A stretch of DNA of 64,000 bases from Aquimarina agarilytica ZC1 (GCF_000255455.1 NZ_JH621259.1:1-64000), one strand, 5' to 3'. Numbered from the stretch's first letter, positions 7,878 through 17,728 are shown. Program-made: numbers and translations. Notes: generated by a model from the sequence alone, not told the origin.

Positions 7878-10800
7878 CGTAAAGCAAGTTGTAATTGATT
7901 AATAAGTTCATCTATATCGGCAATGGCAGCTATGGTATCTTCATAAAAGACCCTTCCTAATTCTTGTGGACTATACCTACCAAATACAAATTCAGGGTTT
8001 CCATCTTCATGAGGGTGATTCAAAATAAAATATCCCAAACTTTCAATAGCATCTTGTAGCGATAACTCCATCGCCTTTTGAACTATAGTATTATAATCTT
8101 TCTTTAAAGCTCCAGCTAACGTAGCTGCTTTCCATTGAGCGTACGGGATTTCAGCACTTTTAAAAATGGGAATTAATGAATAGTTGTAACGCTCTTTATC
8201 TGATAGTGAGCGATTATATACTACTATACCATTCGGATATATTTGATCAGGTTCCTGGTAACTCACAAAACCAGCTGCAGGATTACTTTCTTGTCCATAA
8301 GGTCTTCCCAGTTCATATTGATATTTTCCTTTTTGAGAAGCAGTTTTGTTTTTCCAGTCCGTTTCGTTTTCTATTTCCCAATCTTCTAATTCCTTAGCTG
8401 CTCCCATATATTTTACTCCATAGAAATTCAGACGCCTTAAAAAGGCTGCTACATTTTCCTGATGTAATGCTGCTGTCATTTCTCCAGCATTTTGAACAAA
8501 ATCAGCTAACTCATCTTTATCCTGACCTTCCTCTTTTTTAATAAGCTTTCGAAGTAAGGGGTCTAAAGCAGCTTTATACAATTGTGCCTTGTTTAGATAC
8601 ACCTGAAAATAGTTAGCACTAATTCGCTTGATGGTAAAAACTAGTTCATGATCTTTAAAGAAATCATCGACTTCTAAAGTGGAAATAACTGATAGCGCAT
8701 CGCCAATAGAAAGTAGTGCCGTTTCTGTTTCCCCATCCTTACCATATTCCCTAGACATCAGTATACCATTCTTAATCAACCCATCTTTAGTATTGAACTT
8801 AATGAGTTTGTTTTGCGTTCCAATCTGATTTGAAGCACCAACGATATTTTCTGTTAAGATTTGGCGTCGCTCTCTTTTGGAAGAAGCTTTTTTTATCAGT
8901 GCATTCCATTCCAACTGCACATACTGAATATCCTCTTTGGTAATATCTCTACTTGCTGTGTAAATCTGACTGATAAAAGCTTGCTCGGCAGGTTGTAAAC
9001 TATACGTCAATAATTTTCTAGAATCTGCAACTACAAATTTGAAATGTATATTGCTATAGGTATATGGATTCTTCCCTTTCCCAATACTCATACCAAGAAA
9101 TATTCCCCATGAGGGAGTCAACGTACTTCCAACAAAAGGTACTTTCACTACATCGCCAATCACCCAGAAGTTCAAATAACGACTAATCGTTCGCTGTATA
9201 TTTTCTAGTCCTGCGACAAAAGTAGCTAGCTCCCTTGTTTTTTGGTGAATCAGTTCTTCGTGACGATTCCAGTCCGCAAGTATCTTTTCATTTTCTTCTA
9301 CAGTAGTACCACTTCCTCGCTTTGGCAATTGCTCTCGCTCCGCTTTTAAACGTTCAATCACTTGGAGCTTGGCTGCCTTTCGTTTTTCAATAAGCTTAGG
9401 GTACTCTTGATTCAGCACATCTTCTTGACGCAATCGAATTTGGAGTGGCTTTTCTCCACCAAGGATTTCTTCCAAACGATCATCCACTTGCTGTTTGGTA
9501 AATGGTCTCTTCAAATTATTGATGATAGTAACATCACGAACAGTATCTTTTCCAAAAGGCGTTGTTCCTCCATTTCCTTTCTGAAATAGAAAACGCTTTT
9601 TAATTGCTGCATCTAATGGTAAAAACTCCGTTTCTAAATCATACGTCCCTTGTTGCTTCTCTAAAGTTACTTGATGTTGATAGCGTTCTAGTAAATCATC
9701 ATACAAAGCATCTTGGTCTTCTACTTTCAAAAGTCCTGCTCTACCAGTCAATTGTCGAATAGCCCCTTGCTTAGTTTCTTGACGCTCATAGAAAATATTT
9801 CCATACTTGCCTGTTTTCTTGTAATACGTAGGATGTCCTAAACGCTCTAAATACTGGGGGTTTTCATCTATCCAGTTCCAAGCAGCGATGTCCCCATATT
9901 TATTTAAGAAGTCTGCACTTTTTAGTGTTTCATCATTGGTCTTTTGAGAACCTGTAGTATTGGCATCTAGTGATTTCAGCTTGGCTTTTAGCATAGTCAT
10001 TAGTCGCTTTTCTGTAGGAATATCACTGGTGATGTAGTAATATTCTGGCATTACCACCTGTCCTGTACGGTTGATACGACCTCGCTTTTGAATCTCGGTA
10101 TTGATATCCAACTCAAACTGATGTACAATCATGGCTCGTTGACGTTGATCTTTAAAATCTTTACTCGCATGAGCTGATGATCCTGTACTACCGCTTTGAT
10201 TGATTAACAACACATCAAATTCCCCTCTATTAAAAAGTCGGAAAGAACGTTCTGTATTACTTCGAAAAGCTTCTACACGAGGTATCTTTTCTGAAAGGTT
10301 GACACGTTGATTTCTACCTGTAACCTCAGTTACCTTAAAATACGCTTCTTTATGACCACCTAAATACTTTGGTTTCTTAGCTTTTTGAATGCTGTGAATC
10401 AATGCATCAATAGGAGAAATATTAAGACCCGAAGCTTCTAAAAGCATTCGTTTCTTTAGATCGTGATAGGCTTTTTGCCCCATTTCTGGTAATACTTCTA
10501 AAGGAATTTTCTCTTTAGTTTTAGTGCCATCAATTTGAGTATAGTTATAATGGAATATTCCGTCTAATCCTTTAACTAGCGTCCTAACAAAATCAATATC
10601 TTCTTTAGGAATTTCATCTCCACTAACTAAATTCAAGTCTTTTAAAAATGACCCCATCGTAGATTTAAAAGCAATCACTACTTTTTTGTCTTCCTTGAGA
10701 AGCTTGATTGTAAAATCTGCTACCTCTTCTACCTTCAACGCAAAAAGCATCTGGTCTACAATATTGAATACTCTTGAAAAGTAAGGAGATTGTTTCACCC

Positions 10801-12127
10801 CTAGCCCTCTAGGCTTAGATTTTAAATGTTCTCCTTGAGCTTTAGCATCGGAGTGAATTTCGATAAGAATCGGAGCTACATATTCTCGCTCGAATTGCAC
10901 CACCTCATTCATCAGTACAATGATTCGATTGACACTTTCTCTATTTTTACTACGTTGTGGTTCTTTATCTAAGGTGATATAATCTACTTTGATCCCCTCA
11001 TTAGAACGTTGTCTACGAATCAATTGCCCACTTTCTGCTAGATTCGCTGCTACAATTTCTTGTAAGGCTAAACCTCCGCTAGTCATTGATCGCACAAATG
11101 CTCCATCAGTAAGCCCTGTCTCTGAAATTGCCGTCTTCTTAGCATAAAATGGCATCACCTCTGGATATTTAGCAAAAGTGGCACTTAAAAAGCAACAAGC
11201 TTTAGTGTCTGGTAATACCTTTCGCATCCATGTACCAATATTAGATTCGAAACCTCCTGCCATGTGAGATTCATCTAAAATGAAAACCACTCGCTTATAT
11301 TTTTTGCTTCCTTCAACTCCTCGGCTCACCAAACTTTCTAACCATAATCGCTTATAGGGATGTGCTGCCTGAATCTGAGAATAGGTAGCAAAGATCATAT
11401 CATATCCTTCTGGTAAATAATCAATGGGTTCTGCAATAGAAACCGTAGGATGCGTTGATGGATTAGGAAGGTTCTTTCCCACTTTTCGATGCCAATCCAT
11501 AGACTCTTGGCTTTCCGTAGGATATTCCATTTCATTAGCAATAAGCTCGTATTGTTCCTTACTAGATAAAGGGCTATAAATGACAGTTCCATCAGCATCC
11601 TTAATTCGAGCCTGACTATCTGTATTCAAGATAAAAGGATGAATATCGTCAAAGCCAATTGCCTTTAAATCTCGATACATATCGGTAAATAAATCTGGCT
11701 TTTTAGTAAAAAATACAGGTAAGTAACCTTGCATAACTGCATGACGAATTACTGCTGCTGCTTGTCTTCCTTTTCCAATTCCCGTCTGATCAGCAATGAT
11801 GATTCCTTGCTCATTCTCAAATTGCTTTAAATACAATCCCACCGCATCTACTTGTTCGGCGCTTAATGCTTTCCATAATTTCTTAGTAGAATCGTATTTC
11901 AACTGATTACGAACAAAATGATCTATATTTCCTTTTTCCTTGACTAGGCGGTTCATAGACTTCTGTACTTCATAAGCCATATTTCGTGGAATCAAGGTTT
12001 CCATGCGAAAAGTCGCTTGCGATTTAGGTTCATAAGGAACTAATGCACTTTGTTCAGCAACAATAGCATTCACTTGTGCTTTGTCTACACTCGTTTCTTC
12101 TTGGATTTCAATAGTGGTTGTATTCAT
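7874..12127 (-). CDS. Strawberry-notch-type superfamily 2 helicase, 1417 aa
   Basis: A very large helicase-like ATPase. Residues 112-121 read ADQTGIGKGR, the distinctive Walker A of the strawberry notch family; the DExH box is DESH at 285-288, motif III 'LSATF' follows near 314-318, and motif VI is QKRGRINRTGQ at 680-690 after 'LLINQSGSTGSSAHAS' (640-654). The C-terminal 700 residues have no motif I can name. Prokaryotic members occur on phages, plasmids and integrative elements, often fused to or beside a DNA methyltransferase, as in the DarB anti-restriction protein of phage P1. Here the methyltransferase is a separate gene nearby. ATGA overlaps at both ends show coupling to the ATPase gene and to the small gene upstream. 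Confidence 0.9.
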   Translation of the reverse strand: MNTTTIEIQEETSVDKAQVNAIVAEQSALVPYEPKSQATFRMETLIPRNMAYEVQKSMNRLVKEKGNIDHFVRNQLKYDSTKKLWKALSAEQVDAVGLYLKQFENEQGIIIADQTGIGKGRQAAAVIRHAVMQGYLPVFFTKKPDLFTDMYRDLKAIGFDDIHPFILNTDSQARIKDADGTVIYSPLSSKEQYELIANEMEYPTESQESMDWHRKVGKNLPNPSTHPTVSIAEPIDYLPEGYDMIFATYSQIQAAHPYKRLWLESLVSRGVEGSKKYKRVVFILDESHMAGGFESNIGTWMRKVLPDTKACCFLSATFAKYPEVMPFYAKKTAISETGLTDGAFVRSMTSGGLALQEIVAANLAESGQLIRRQRSNEGIKVDYITLDKEPQRSKNRESVNRIIVLMNEVVQFEREYVAPILIEIHSDAKAQGEHLKSKPRGLGVKQSPYFSRVFNIVDQMLFALKVEEVADFTIKLLKEDKKVVIAFKSTMGSFLKDLNLVSGDEIPKEDIDFVRTLVKGLDGIFHYNYTQIDGTKTKEKIPLEVLPEMGQKAYHDLKKRMLLEASGLNISPIDALIHSIQKAKKPKYLGGHKEAYFKVTEVTGRNQRVNLSEKIPRVEAFRSNTERSFRLFNRGEFDVLLINQSGSTGSSAHASKDFKDQRQRAMIVHQFELDINTEIQKRGRINRTGQVVMPEYYYITSDIPTEKRLMTMLKAKLKSLDANTTGSQKTNDETLKSADFLNKYGDIAAWNWIDENPQYLERLGHPTYYKKTGKYGNIFYERQETKQGAIRQLTGRAGLLKVEDQDALYDDLLERYQHQVTLEKQQGTYDLETEFLPLDAAIKKRFLFQKGNGGTTPFGKDTVRDVTIINNLKRPFTKQQVDDRLEEILGGEKPLQIRLRQEDVLNQEYPKLIEKRKAAKLQVIERLKAEREQLPKRGSGTTVEENEKILADWNRHEELIHQKTRELATFVAGLENIQRTISRYLNFWVIGDVVKVPFVGSTLTPSWGIFLGMSIGKGKNPYTYSNIHFKFVVADSRKLLTYSLQPAEQAFISQIYTASRDITKEDIQYVQLEWNALIKKASSKRERRQILTENIVGASNQIGTQNKLIKFNTKDGLIKNGILMSREYGKDGETETALLSIGDALSVISTLEVDDFFKDHELVFTIKRISANYFQVYLNKAQLYKAALDPLLRKLIKKEEGQDKDELADFVQNAGEMTAALHQENVAAFLRRLNFYGVKYMGAAKELEDWEIENETDWKNKTASQKGKYQYELGRPYGQESNPAAGFVSYQEPDQIYPNGIVVYNRSLSDKERYNYSLIPIFKSAEIPYAQWKAATLAGALKKDYNTIVQKAMELSLQDAIESLGYFILNHPHEDGNPEFVFGRYSPQELGRVFYEDTIAAIADIDELINQLQLALR

Positions 12128-12546
12128 TTTCCAAAAGCACTTAAAGTTTCTAAATAGCTACGTAGGGTGATTTGAGCATATTTTTGCGTGATTTCTTCTT
12201 CAGATATCCCTTGTCCGAAGAATAATCCTTCTTCTACTGTATCTCCTTGCTTTTGATGCCAGCTTTCTTTTAGCATTCCAAGAGCGGATTGCATGGTATC
12301 GGTATGCATCAGAAAATCTGAAATCTCATTTACCATATTACCATCATTGTAACTTACCTCTAAATAATCTTCGATTAAAGCAATAGGCATTTCGCCTTCG
12401 GCTATAGCTTGTTTGATAAGCTCATTAAGATGGAAATGAAGGGCTGCTTCGTGATCTTCATAACGTTCAAAACTCTCTGGATTTGAAACTATAAATAAAG
12501 TGATAGCTGCATCGTCTGGCATCAGCTGTGGGTTATAGTATATCAT
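12124..12546 (-). CDS. Unknown acidic protein between helicase and methylase
   Basis: A 140-residue acidic, helical protein that I do not recognise. It overlaps the methyltransferase stop by one base (TAATG) and the helicase start by four bases (ATGA), so it is made in step with both. Such a position suggests a structural or bridging subunit of the same complex, but that is inference from gene order only. Confidence 0.6.
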   Translation of the reverse strand: MIYYNPQLMPDDAAITLFIVSNPESFERYEDHEAALHFHLNELIKQAIAEGEMPIALIEDYLEVSYNDGNMVNEISDFLMHTDTMQSALGMLKESWHQKQGDTVEEGLFFGQGISEEEITQKYAQITLRSYLETLSAFGK

Positions 12547-14861
12547 TAAAGTTGTGCTGTTTTTAGTTGTTGAATAAGTGTAGGTACACTAGGTCTAAGG
12601 TGAAGACTTACTTCTTCCCATAAATCCATAAAGCTATCGATGACTTTATCTAAATGTGGAGTTTCATGTTTGGTAGGTGCAACCCCATTGGGTATCAACT
12701 TTCTCCCATTAATAAGCACTAGCATAGTCTGTGTTACTGCTCCTTGTTTATTGTAAAGCTTAAAACTATTGAGATTGATAATATCATCCACATAATAGTG
12801 TCGGTATAACCAATTAAAGAAAGGACGATATTTGGCTATGAATCCATAGTTATCAAAATACACATGCCCCATTAGCATAAGCGCACCTCTTCCTTCATCC
12901 TTCATACTGTTTAGGGCAATAGCTGACATCAAATGTTCCAATCTCAGATGTCTTGGTAGTATATGGTGCTTCCCAAAATATTTATGGATGATGCGCATTT
13001 TATCAAACTCCGAAGCTTCCCACTTAGCAAATGGTGGATTGGTGACCACCACATCATAGGCTTTAGTCATAGAAGGAATAAAAGGCTCGGCGGCATTGAG
13101 CCTAGTAACCTCTTTAAACCCTTGAAACCTCAGAGATTTCTTTCGACTCTTATCAATCTCATTAACATGAGTCTTATTAGGATCAGCGCCCATAACCAAT
13201 AATCCATTTCCTGCACTAGGCTCGAAAATGAGATCAGCAGCTTTCATATTGGTATATTCTGCAATCATGGCCCCAATGGGACATGGAGTAGAATACTGCT
13301 TGTAGAGTTCTTTGCTACTATCGGAATACGCATAAGTAGGTTGTACCTTCTCCCAAAAATGAATTATCTTTTGCAGTCTAGCTTCAAAAGAAATAGGCTC
13401 TCGATATAATTGTTTGTACCACAATAGCCAACTTAGTTCTACTGCTTCCCACAGCATACCTAGATTTGGAGAACCTGTAGTTTCTTTAAGGGCTTCTATT
13501 TTCTTTTTAGACAAGCGTTCGTCCTTTTCAAAATGTTCGTGCATTGTGGCAACCACACGATCTAGATAATCCTTATTTTCTTGAGAATTTTGCTTTGTAG
13601 CTTTTAGCTCTTCTTGTTGCAGAGTTTCTTTAGGACTAGGCTTTTCTTGACTTGCTGTTGAATCTAAATACTCTTGTAGAACCTGTTTCGAAGCCTCTAC
13701 TCTTTCAATATCCCATTGTAGTTCTCGATATTTTTCTTTGGATTCCTTGTTAGATTTAGGTTTTCGAGTTTTAGAGTTTGTGTATTCCTCTTGCTGTTCT
13801 ACAAGCTCTTGTAAAACTTCTTCTGTAAGCGCAATTCCCTTTTCAATATCTGCTACAGGTCGCCAATTATCCGCTACACCCCACCACGAAGGAGTTCTTG
13901 AAAATTTAAAAAGTACTTTTTCTAAGCGTTCTACACTTTTATATGTTGTATTAATATTTACATAAGGGTAATTCAGATCCGTTGGAAAACCGATTTCTTT
14001 AAAAACACTTTCCCCTCTATTATCCCATTCACTAAGCAACGAAGATCGATTCACATCGATATCGTAATCCGTCGGATGAGATAGTTGTATCAATTGAAAT
14101 AGCTGTACTGCTGACGCTTTAGATAAATCTTCATTCGAAATGTTGTACAACTCCTTAAAACGATGCTTTAGAAACTGAGTAGCACCAATGGTAATATTTC
14201 CAGATTGAAAAGGCTCTTTAGCCTTTATGGGTACTAACACATTCCGTACCTGATATCCTCGTAAGAAAATATCCTTGGGTTTAGAGGTGGTTGTAGGAGC
14301 TTCATTTTCTAAATCAAGTGCTGTTTGGACTTCTTGTGGAGTTGGTATTTCTACCTCCTTAGGAGAAGTTTTTTCGATGGTAGTGACAATCTTCTGTTCT
14401 CCGAAAAGTTGACGAGCTCTCTTTTTATAGTTTCTAGGAAAGACTTTTATTTCTTGTAAACTATCTCGATACTTTTCCTCTCCAAACTTCTGCGCTATTG
14501 CGTAAGCAACCTTTTTATAAGAATCAAATACTACATAACTTTCCTCTCTTGTACCATCGGATGTATTAAAACAAAAAGTAACTACACTAAACTTGTTTTG
14601 ATCTATGTTTTCTAAGGAAGAAGAAAAAGAAGGTCGAAGTGGAATGGCTTCCCATGAATCTCCATTAGTAATCGCCTCTTTTAGATCATTAGCATAAGTC
14701 ATATATGCTGGATGCAGATCTGCATACCATTCTTTTGTTGAGCTAAAGGATTCTTTAAACCCAACTTCTTTTAAGTAAATAGCAAGTGCCTTAGGAAGTT
14801 CTTCTTGAAATTTCAATTCCAAGCGATTCTTAACACTATTTTTTACAACTTCTAAATTCAT
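12546..14861 (-). CDS. N6-adenine methyltransferase-like protein
   Basis: Counting from the ATG at 14861, this is 771 residues. The SAM-binding motif I is FEPSAGNGLL at about 546-555 and the catalytic motif is NPPF at 608-611, which together indicate a class I N6-adenine DNA methyltransferase. Residues 1-400 lack recognisable motifs, and residues 345-435 are Glu/Lys rich and probably coiled coil. No restriction endonuclease domain is visible. A longer frame starts at 14894 but would begin inside a hairpin (14865-14893), so the ATG directly after that hairpin is preferred. The enzyme precedes the strawberry-notch helicase in one transcript, as in DarB-like anti-restriction or DNA-modification sets. 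Confidence 0.8.
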   Translation of the reverse strand: MNLEVVKNSVKNRLELKFQEELPKALAIYLKEVGFKESFSSTKEWYADLHPAYMTYANDLKEAITNGDSWEAIPLRPSFSSSLENIDQNKFSVVTFCFNTSDGTREESYVVFDSYKKVAYAIAQKFGEEKYRDSLQEIKVFPRNYKKRARQLFGEQKIVTTIEKTSPKEVEIPTPQEVQTALDLENEAPTTTSKPKDIFLRGYQVRNVLVPIKAKEPFQSGNITIGATQFLKHRFKELYNISNEDLSKASAVQLFQLIQLSHPTDYDIDVNRSSLLSEWDNRGESVFKEIGFPTDLNYPYVNINTTYKSVERLEKVLFKFSRTPSWWGVADNWRPVADIEKGIALTEEVLQELVEQQEEYTNSKTRKPKSNKESKEKYRELQWDIERVEASKQVLQEYLDSTASQEKPSPKETLQQEELKATKQNSQENKDYLDRVVATMHEHFEKDERLSKKKIEALKETTGSPNLGMLWEAVELSWLLWYKQLYREPISFEARLQKIIHFWEKVQPTYAYSDSSKELYKQYSTPCPIGAMIAEYTNMKAADLIFEPSAGNGLLVMGADPNKTHVNEIDKSRKKSLRFQGFKEVTRLNAAEPFIPSMTKAYDVVVTNPPFAKWEASEFDKMRIIHKYFGKHHILPRHLRLEHLMSAIALNSMKDEGRGALMLMGHVYFDNYGFIAKYRPFFNWLYRHYYVDDIINLNSFKLYNKQGAVTQTMLVLINGRKLIPNGVAPTKHETPHLDKVIDSFMDLWEEVSLHLRPSVPTLIQQLKTAQL

Positions 14862-14864
14862 AAA

Positions 14865-14935
14865 TGCGGTACTTCTCAGCGAAAAGTACCGCACTAGTAC
14901 TCTTTTTTAAAAGTTCATAATGGTACCTAAGTACC
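14865..14935 (-). promoter_or_regulatory. GTAC-rich hairpins before the methyltransferase gene
   Basis: A perfect 10-bp stem (TGCGGTACTT at 14865-14874 with AAGTACCGCA at 14884-14893, nine-base loop) ends three bases before the methyltransferase ATG. A second inverted repeat GGTAC-CTAA-GTACC lies at 14922-14935, and an AGTACT lies between them. The arrangement could hide or expose the start codon, or be a repressor site. In the plus direction the first hairpin is followed by a T run, but both flanking genes read leftward. Confidence 0.5.
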
Positions 14936-14937
14936 TC

Positions 14938-15537
14938 CTAGGAGAAACTTTTTTTAACTAAGGCTTCACGCTCTAGGTTCTTGGTTTCGTAATCACCATA
15001 ATTTTCTGCAAACCATTCGCCTTGTTTTTTGTGGGTACTGATGTGCCCATTCAGTTGCTTGGCAATAGCAAAACACTCTCCACATTCAGGGCACTTAAAA
15101 GGCTTCATTTCTATTTGGATTCCTGCTTCTAGGATTGCGTGAATACGCTTTACTTCTAGCGAGGACTCGCTGCGAACTTCAGTATTTTCAGTAGCTCCCA
15201 ATTTATCCCCTGAATAAAATAGATGACTAAAACTGAATATCGTTGCCGATAGCATCACACAAATCAGTAACGCACTCCAAACACTTTCTGGATAGAATTG
15301 ATATACTAAATTGTGAGCTAACGTACCGAAGAAATAAGCTATCGCTACTTTTTTCCATCCCTTAACAGTAAAAATTAAAACGGCTAAATCGACACCGAGG
15401 GCATACGCCCAGCTCCACCAAGGAGCATGGTACTGACTATTAATTTTAAAAACATAAACGGTATGCGCTACTTGGGGAACTAATAGTAAACTGAGAGCAA
15501 AAATTCCAAAAGCTTCGTTAAGAATGAGTTTTTTCAT
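14938..15537 (-). CDS. Membrane protein with a single C2H2 zinc finger
   Basis: A 199-residue protein with about four hydrophobic segments (roughly residues 9-30, 42-58, 63-82 and 85-107), then a soluble tail carrying one C2H2 finger: Cys149, Cys152, His165 and His169, spacing C-X2-C-X12-H-X3-H. The tail is predicted to be cytoplasmic. Classical C2H2 fingers are rare in bacteria but occur in small proteins of Bacteroidota mobile elements. A membrane-tethered nucleic-acid or protein-binding finger is unusual. It lies between the methyltransferase gene and a run of three genes upstream. Function is unknown. Confidence 0.65.
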   Translation of the reverse strand: MKKLILNEAFGIFALSLLLVPQVAHTVYVFKINSQYHAPWWSWAYALGVDLAVLIFTVKGWKKVAIAYFFGTLAHNLVYQFYPESVWSALLICVMLSATIFSFSHLFYSGDKLGATENTEVRSESSLEVKRIHAILEAGIQIEMKPFKCPECGECFAIAKQLNGHISTHKKQGEWFAENYGDYETKNLEREALVKKSFS

Positions 15538-15545
15538 GTGACCAC

Positions 15546-15830
15546 TTATTTGAAGGAATTTTCTACTGCTAAGGATTTCTCATCTCCTTCATAGAACTTA
15601 GCTAAAACTTCACCAGATTGCTTATCGTAAATAGCAATAGTACCTGCTAATACACCGTATTTCTTGATGAGCTTTTTAAAACGTTGCATTCCCAATTGTT
15701 GGTCTTTTTGCTTGGAAAATTTGTGCTTCCAATCAATCGAGTACATGGTACGTACATTGCCATCTTTAAACCAAACAATCATTTTCATAGAAGAATCTTC
15801 TCCCAATTTCCATCCTTTTCTATCACTCAT
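15546..15830 (-). CDS. Unknown small protein, 94 aa
   Basis: A basic protein with several short predicted strands and one helix ('QQLGMQRFKKLIKKYG'). I do not recognise it. It overlaps the upstream gene by four bases (ATGA), so it is part of the same transcription unit. Confidence 0.55.
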   Translation of the reverse strand: MSDRKGWKLGEDSSMKMIVWFKDGNVRTMYSIDWKHKFSKQKDQQLGMQRFKKLIKKYGVLAGTIAIYDKQSGEVLAKFYEGDEKSLAVENSFK

Positions 15831-16315
15831 CTTTTAAAATATTTAATGATTTGCTTTAACGGAATGGTTTCTAAATGCGTAGCATAGCTAAACATGTTGA
15901 CTTGAATTTCTTGCTCCTTAACACCAATTCTAACTCGTAAATATTCTAAGGGAATATTTTCATTAGTAGCATAATTCTTTAAATAAGAAACTATACCACT
16001 AACCACTTTTTTAGAAAGCCTTTCATCGAGTTCGACCAAAGAGGTATCCATAAAAAAAGGCACTAGCTCCTTAGGAGTTAAAACCATTAGGGCTCTTTTT
16101 TCATCATGCAAAAAAGCTTTGACACTGCCTCGATGTAAAAAAATTCTAAGTTGTAATCGTTCACTTGATATGCGGAGTTTATCACTATACCAACAAGTAT
16201 GGTTTATGATATTACTTCTAACCGTTTTCTCATAACCAAAGATGTCAACAGACAAATCAGCTACCGCTTCCTTTAGCTTTTTGCTAAGGGAAGACTTTCC
16301 TTTTAGTAAGGTCAT
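15827..16315 (-). CDS. Unknown protein, 162 aa
   Basis: A soluble alpha/beta protein with no motif I can name. It is coupled by overlap to the 94-residue gene downstream and lies nine bases after the winged-helix gene upstream. The three genes 16325, 15827 and 15546 form the promoter-proximal part of the leftward block. Confidence 0.55.
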   Translation of the reverse strand: MTLLKGKSSLSKKLKEAVADLSVDIFGYEKTVRSNIINHTCWYSDKLRISSERLQLRIFLHRGSVKAFLHDEKRALMVLTPKELVPFFMDTSLVELDERLSKKVVSGIVSYLKNYATNENIPLEYLRVRIGVKEQEIQVNMFSYATHLETIPLKQIIKYFKR

Positions 16316-16324
16316 ATTGAAATA

Positions 16325-17623
16325 TTAATGTGAAAATTGATAACTCTGGGATTGTAATACCGAAGCATGGAAAGCCTGAAGAAGCTCTGGTTTTCCTAGT
16401 TCTCCTAAACGGGTTTCGCACTGCCTGAACACTTCTAAAGAAGATTGTTTTTTATGTTCAGGTTGCTTTTCGTTACGTTCAAACTTGCGTATTTGATGCT
16501 TCAAAATAAGCTGTAAACGCACTTCTTCCTCTCGTACTTTTTGCTTAAAATACCACTCCCTAGTTCCTTTAAATCCATAAGGGTTTTCAAGATCAAAGTA
16601 CTTGTCGGGAAGAGAAGCATATCTGTTCTCAGGGTCTTTAGCAATGTATTTTTGAACTAGCCCAATACGGTCCAAATACACCTGATGAATTCTTAAAAGC
16701 TCCTTTTCCGAATCGAACGGAGCATACCATTTTTCTAAATGTTCCCTAGCGCGTGTTTTTTGATATTCAGTCAGATGATAATCTTTATACAACACATTTT
16801 CAGCATACTGCCATAACTTCAAAGCAAAAGTAGATCGGGAAGCAGAAAGAGCCACATCCTCGGACGACTTCTCGCCGCTAGTGTGTGATGTGACCCGTTT
16901 TTTCTGCGCATTTCCCTCTGCATCTTCGGTGCTTACTTTATCACCTGCTAAGAAGTCCTCATTTTTTTTGTCGCCTGTTTTATTGGAAGTATCGTTTTTT
17001 TCGGGGCATTTTTCCTCTGTGTATCCTGTATCCTTGTTTCCAGTAACGTTGCGTGACTCTTTTCCTACCGTGAGCGGGAGCGAACTCATTTTTTTCGACA
17101 ACTTATCTACTGCTATTAATATATTAGTTGTGTAACTATTGTTACTAGTATCTGTATGAGGACAAATTGTACGATGCTCTTCTTTAAAATTTTGATTATC
17201 AGCAGCTAAATTTTCTTCCCCTTTAGCGACATTTTTAGGGTTATTCACAGCCTTTTTAAGGTTTTCCCATAAAATATTGGAGTTTATAAACAACTCATAA
17301 CTAGAGTTGCTACCATGCCAAATTTTATTAGTAATAAAACCTGCTTCTTGTAATCGTTTTAAATGCCTGGCGATGGTTCTCGGGCTGGCATTCCCCATTT
17401 TTCCCAATTGAACATTATTAGTTCTTAGAGGAGGTAGATTTTCAGGACTTATGGTAGATATACTTTTCGCTTTTAACAACGAAAGTCCGTAGAGTTTGAT
17501 GATGTTTTGTGCTGTAAAGACAATAGCTTGTCTTAACTGCTCTTTGAGCACATGAGCATCGTTGTAGTGTTTTACATAAGTATCTAGTCTTTGAAATGCA
17601 CTAGAATAATGAATAGGTTTCAT
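16325..17623 (-). CDS. Winged-helix DNA-binding protein
   Basis: A 432-residue protein. The segment 'GNASPRTIARHLKRLQEAGFI' near residues 75-100 is a typical winged helix-turn-helix recognition helix region with a following wing. The middle (about 130-260) is low complexity, polar and probably unstructured. The C-terminal third is helical and basic ('EWYFKQKVREEEVRLQLILK'). This layout resembles helix-turn-helix proteins found at the head of maintenance modules in Bacteroidota plasmids and elements, so a replication or partition role is possible but not shown. The ATG at 17623 is preferred to a TTG at 17635. It is the first gene of the long leftward block. Confidence 0.6.
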   Translation of the reverse strand: MKPIHYSSAFQRLDTYVKHYNDAHVLKEQLRQAIVFTAQNIIKLYGLSLLKAKSISTISPENLPPLRTNNVQLGKMGNASPRTIARHLKRLQEAGFITNKIWHGSNSSYELFINSNILWENLKKAVNNPKNVAKGEENLAADNQNFKEEHRTICPHTDTSNNSYTTNILIAVDKLSKKMSSLPLTVGKESRNVTGNKDTGYTEEKCPEKNDTSNKTGDKKNEDFLAGDKVSTEDAEGNAQKKRVTSHTSGEKSSEDVALSASRSTFALKLWQYAENVLYKDYHLTEYQKTRAREHLEKWYAPFDSEKELLRIHQVYLDRIGLVQKYIAKDPENRYASLPDKYFDLENPYGFKGTREWYFKQKVREEEVRLQLILKHQIRKFERNEKQPEHKKQSSLEVFRQCETRLGELGKPELLQAFHASVLQSQSYQFSH

Positions 17624-17728
17624 AAGTAACGTCAAAAGTCCTACCTCAGTTATTTGAAACTGTCAGTAAAGACAATGCGTACAGGGTGCGCTATTGGCTG
17701 CCTTTTTCTCTTTTCTTAGAGAAGCTTT

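Noticed and set aside
14865-14906. Rightward intrinsic terminator
   Set aside because: The stem is followed by T residues on the plus strand, but no rightward gene ends here; a role on the leftward transcript is more likely.
16325-17623. Confident plasmid replication initiator
   Set aside because: The winged helix is clear, but no Rep-family motif or iteron set was seen, so the replication role is left open.
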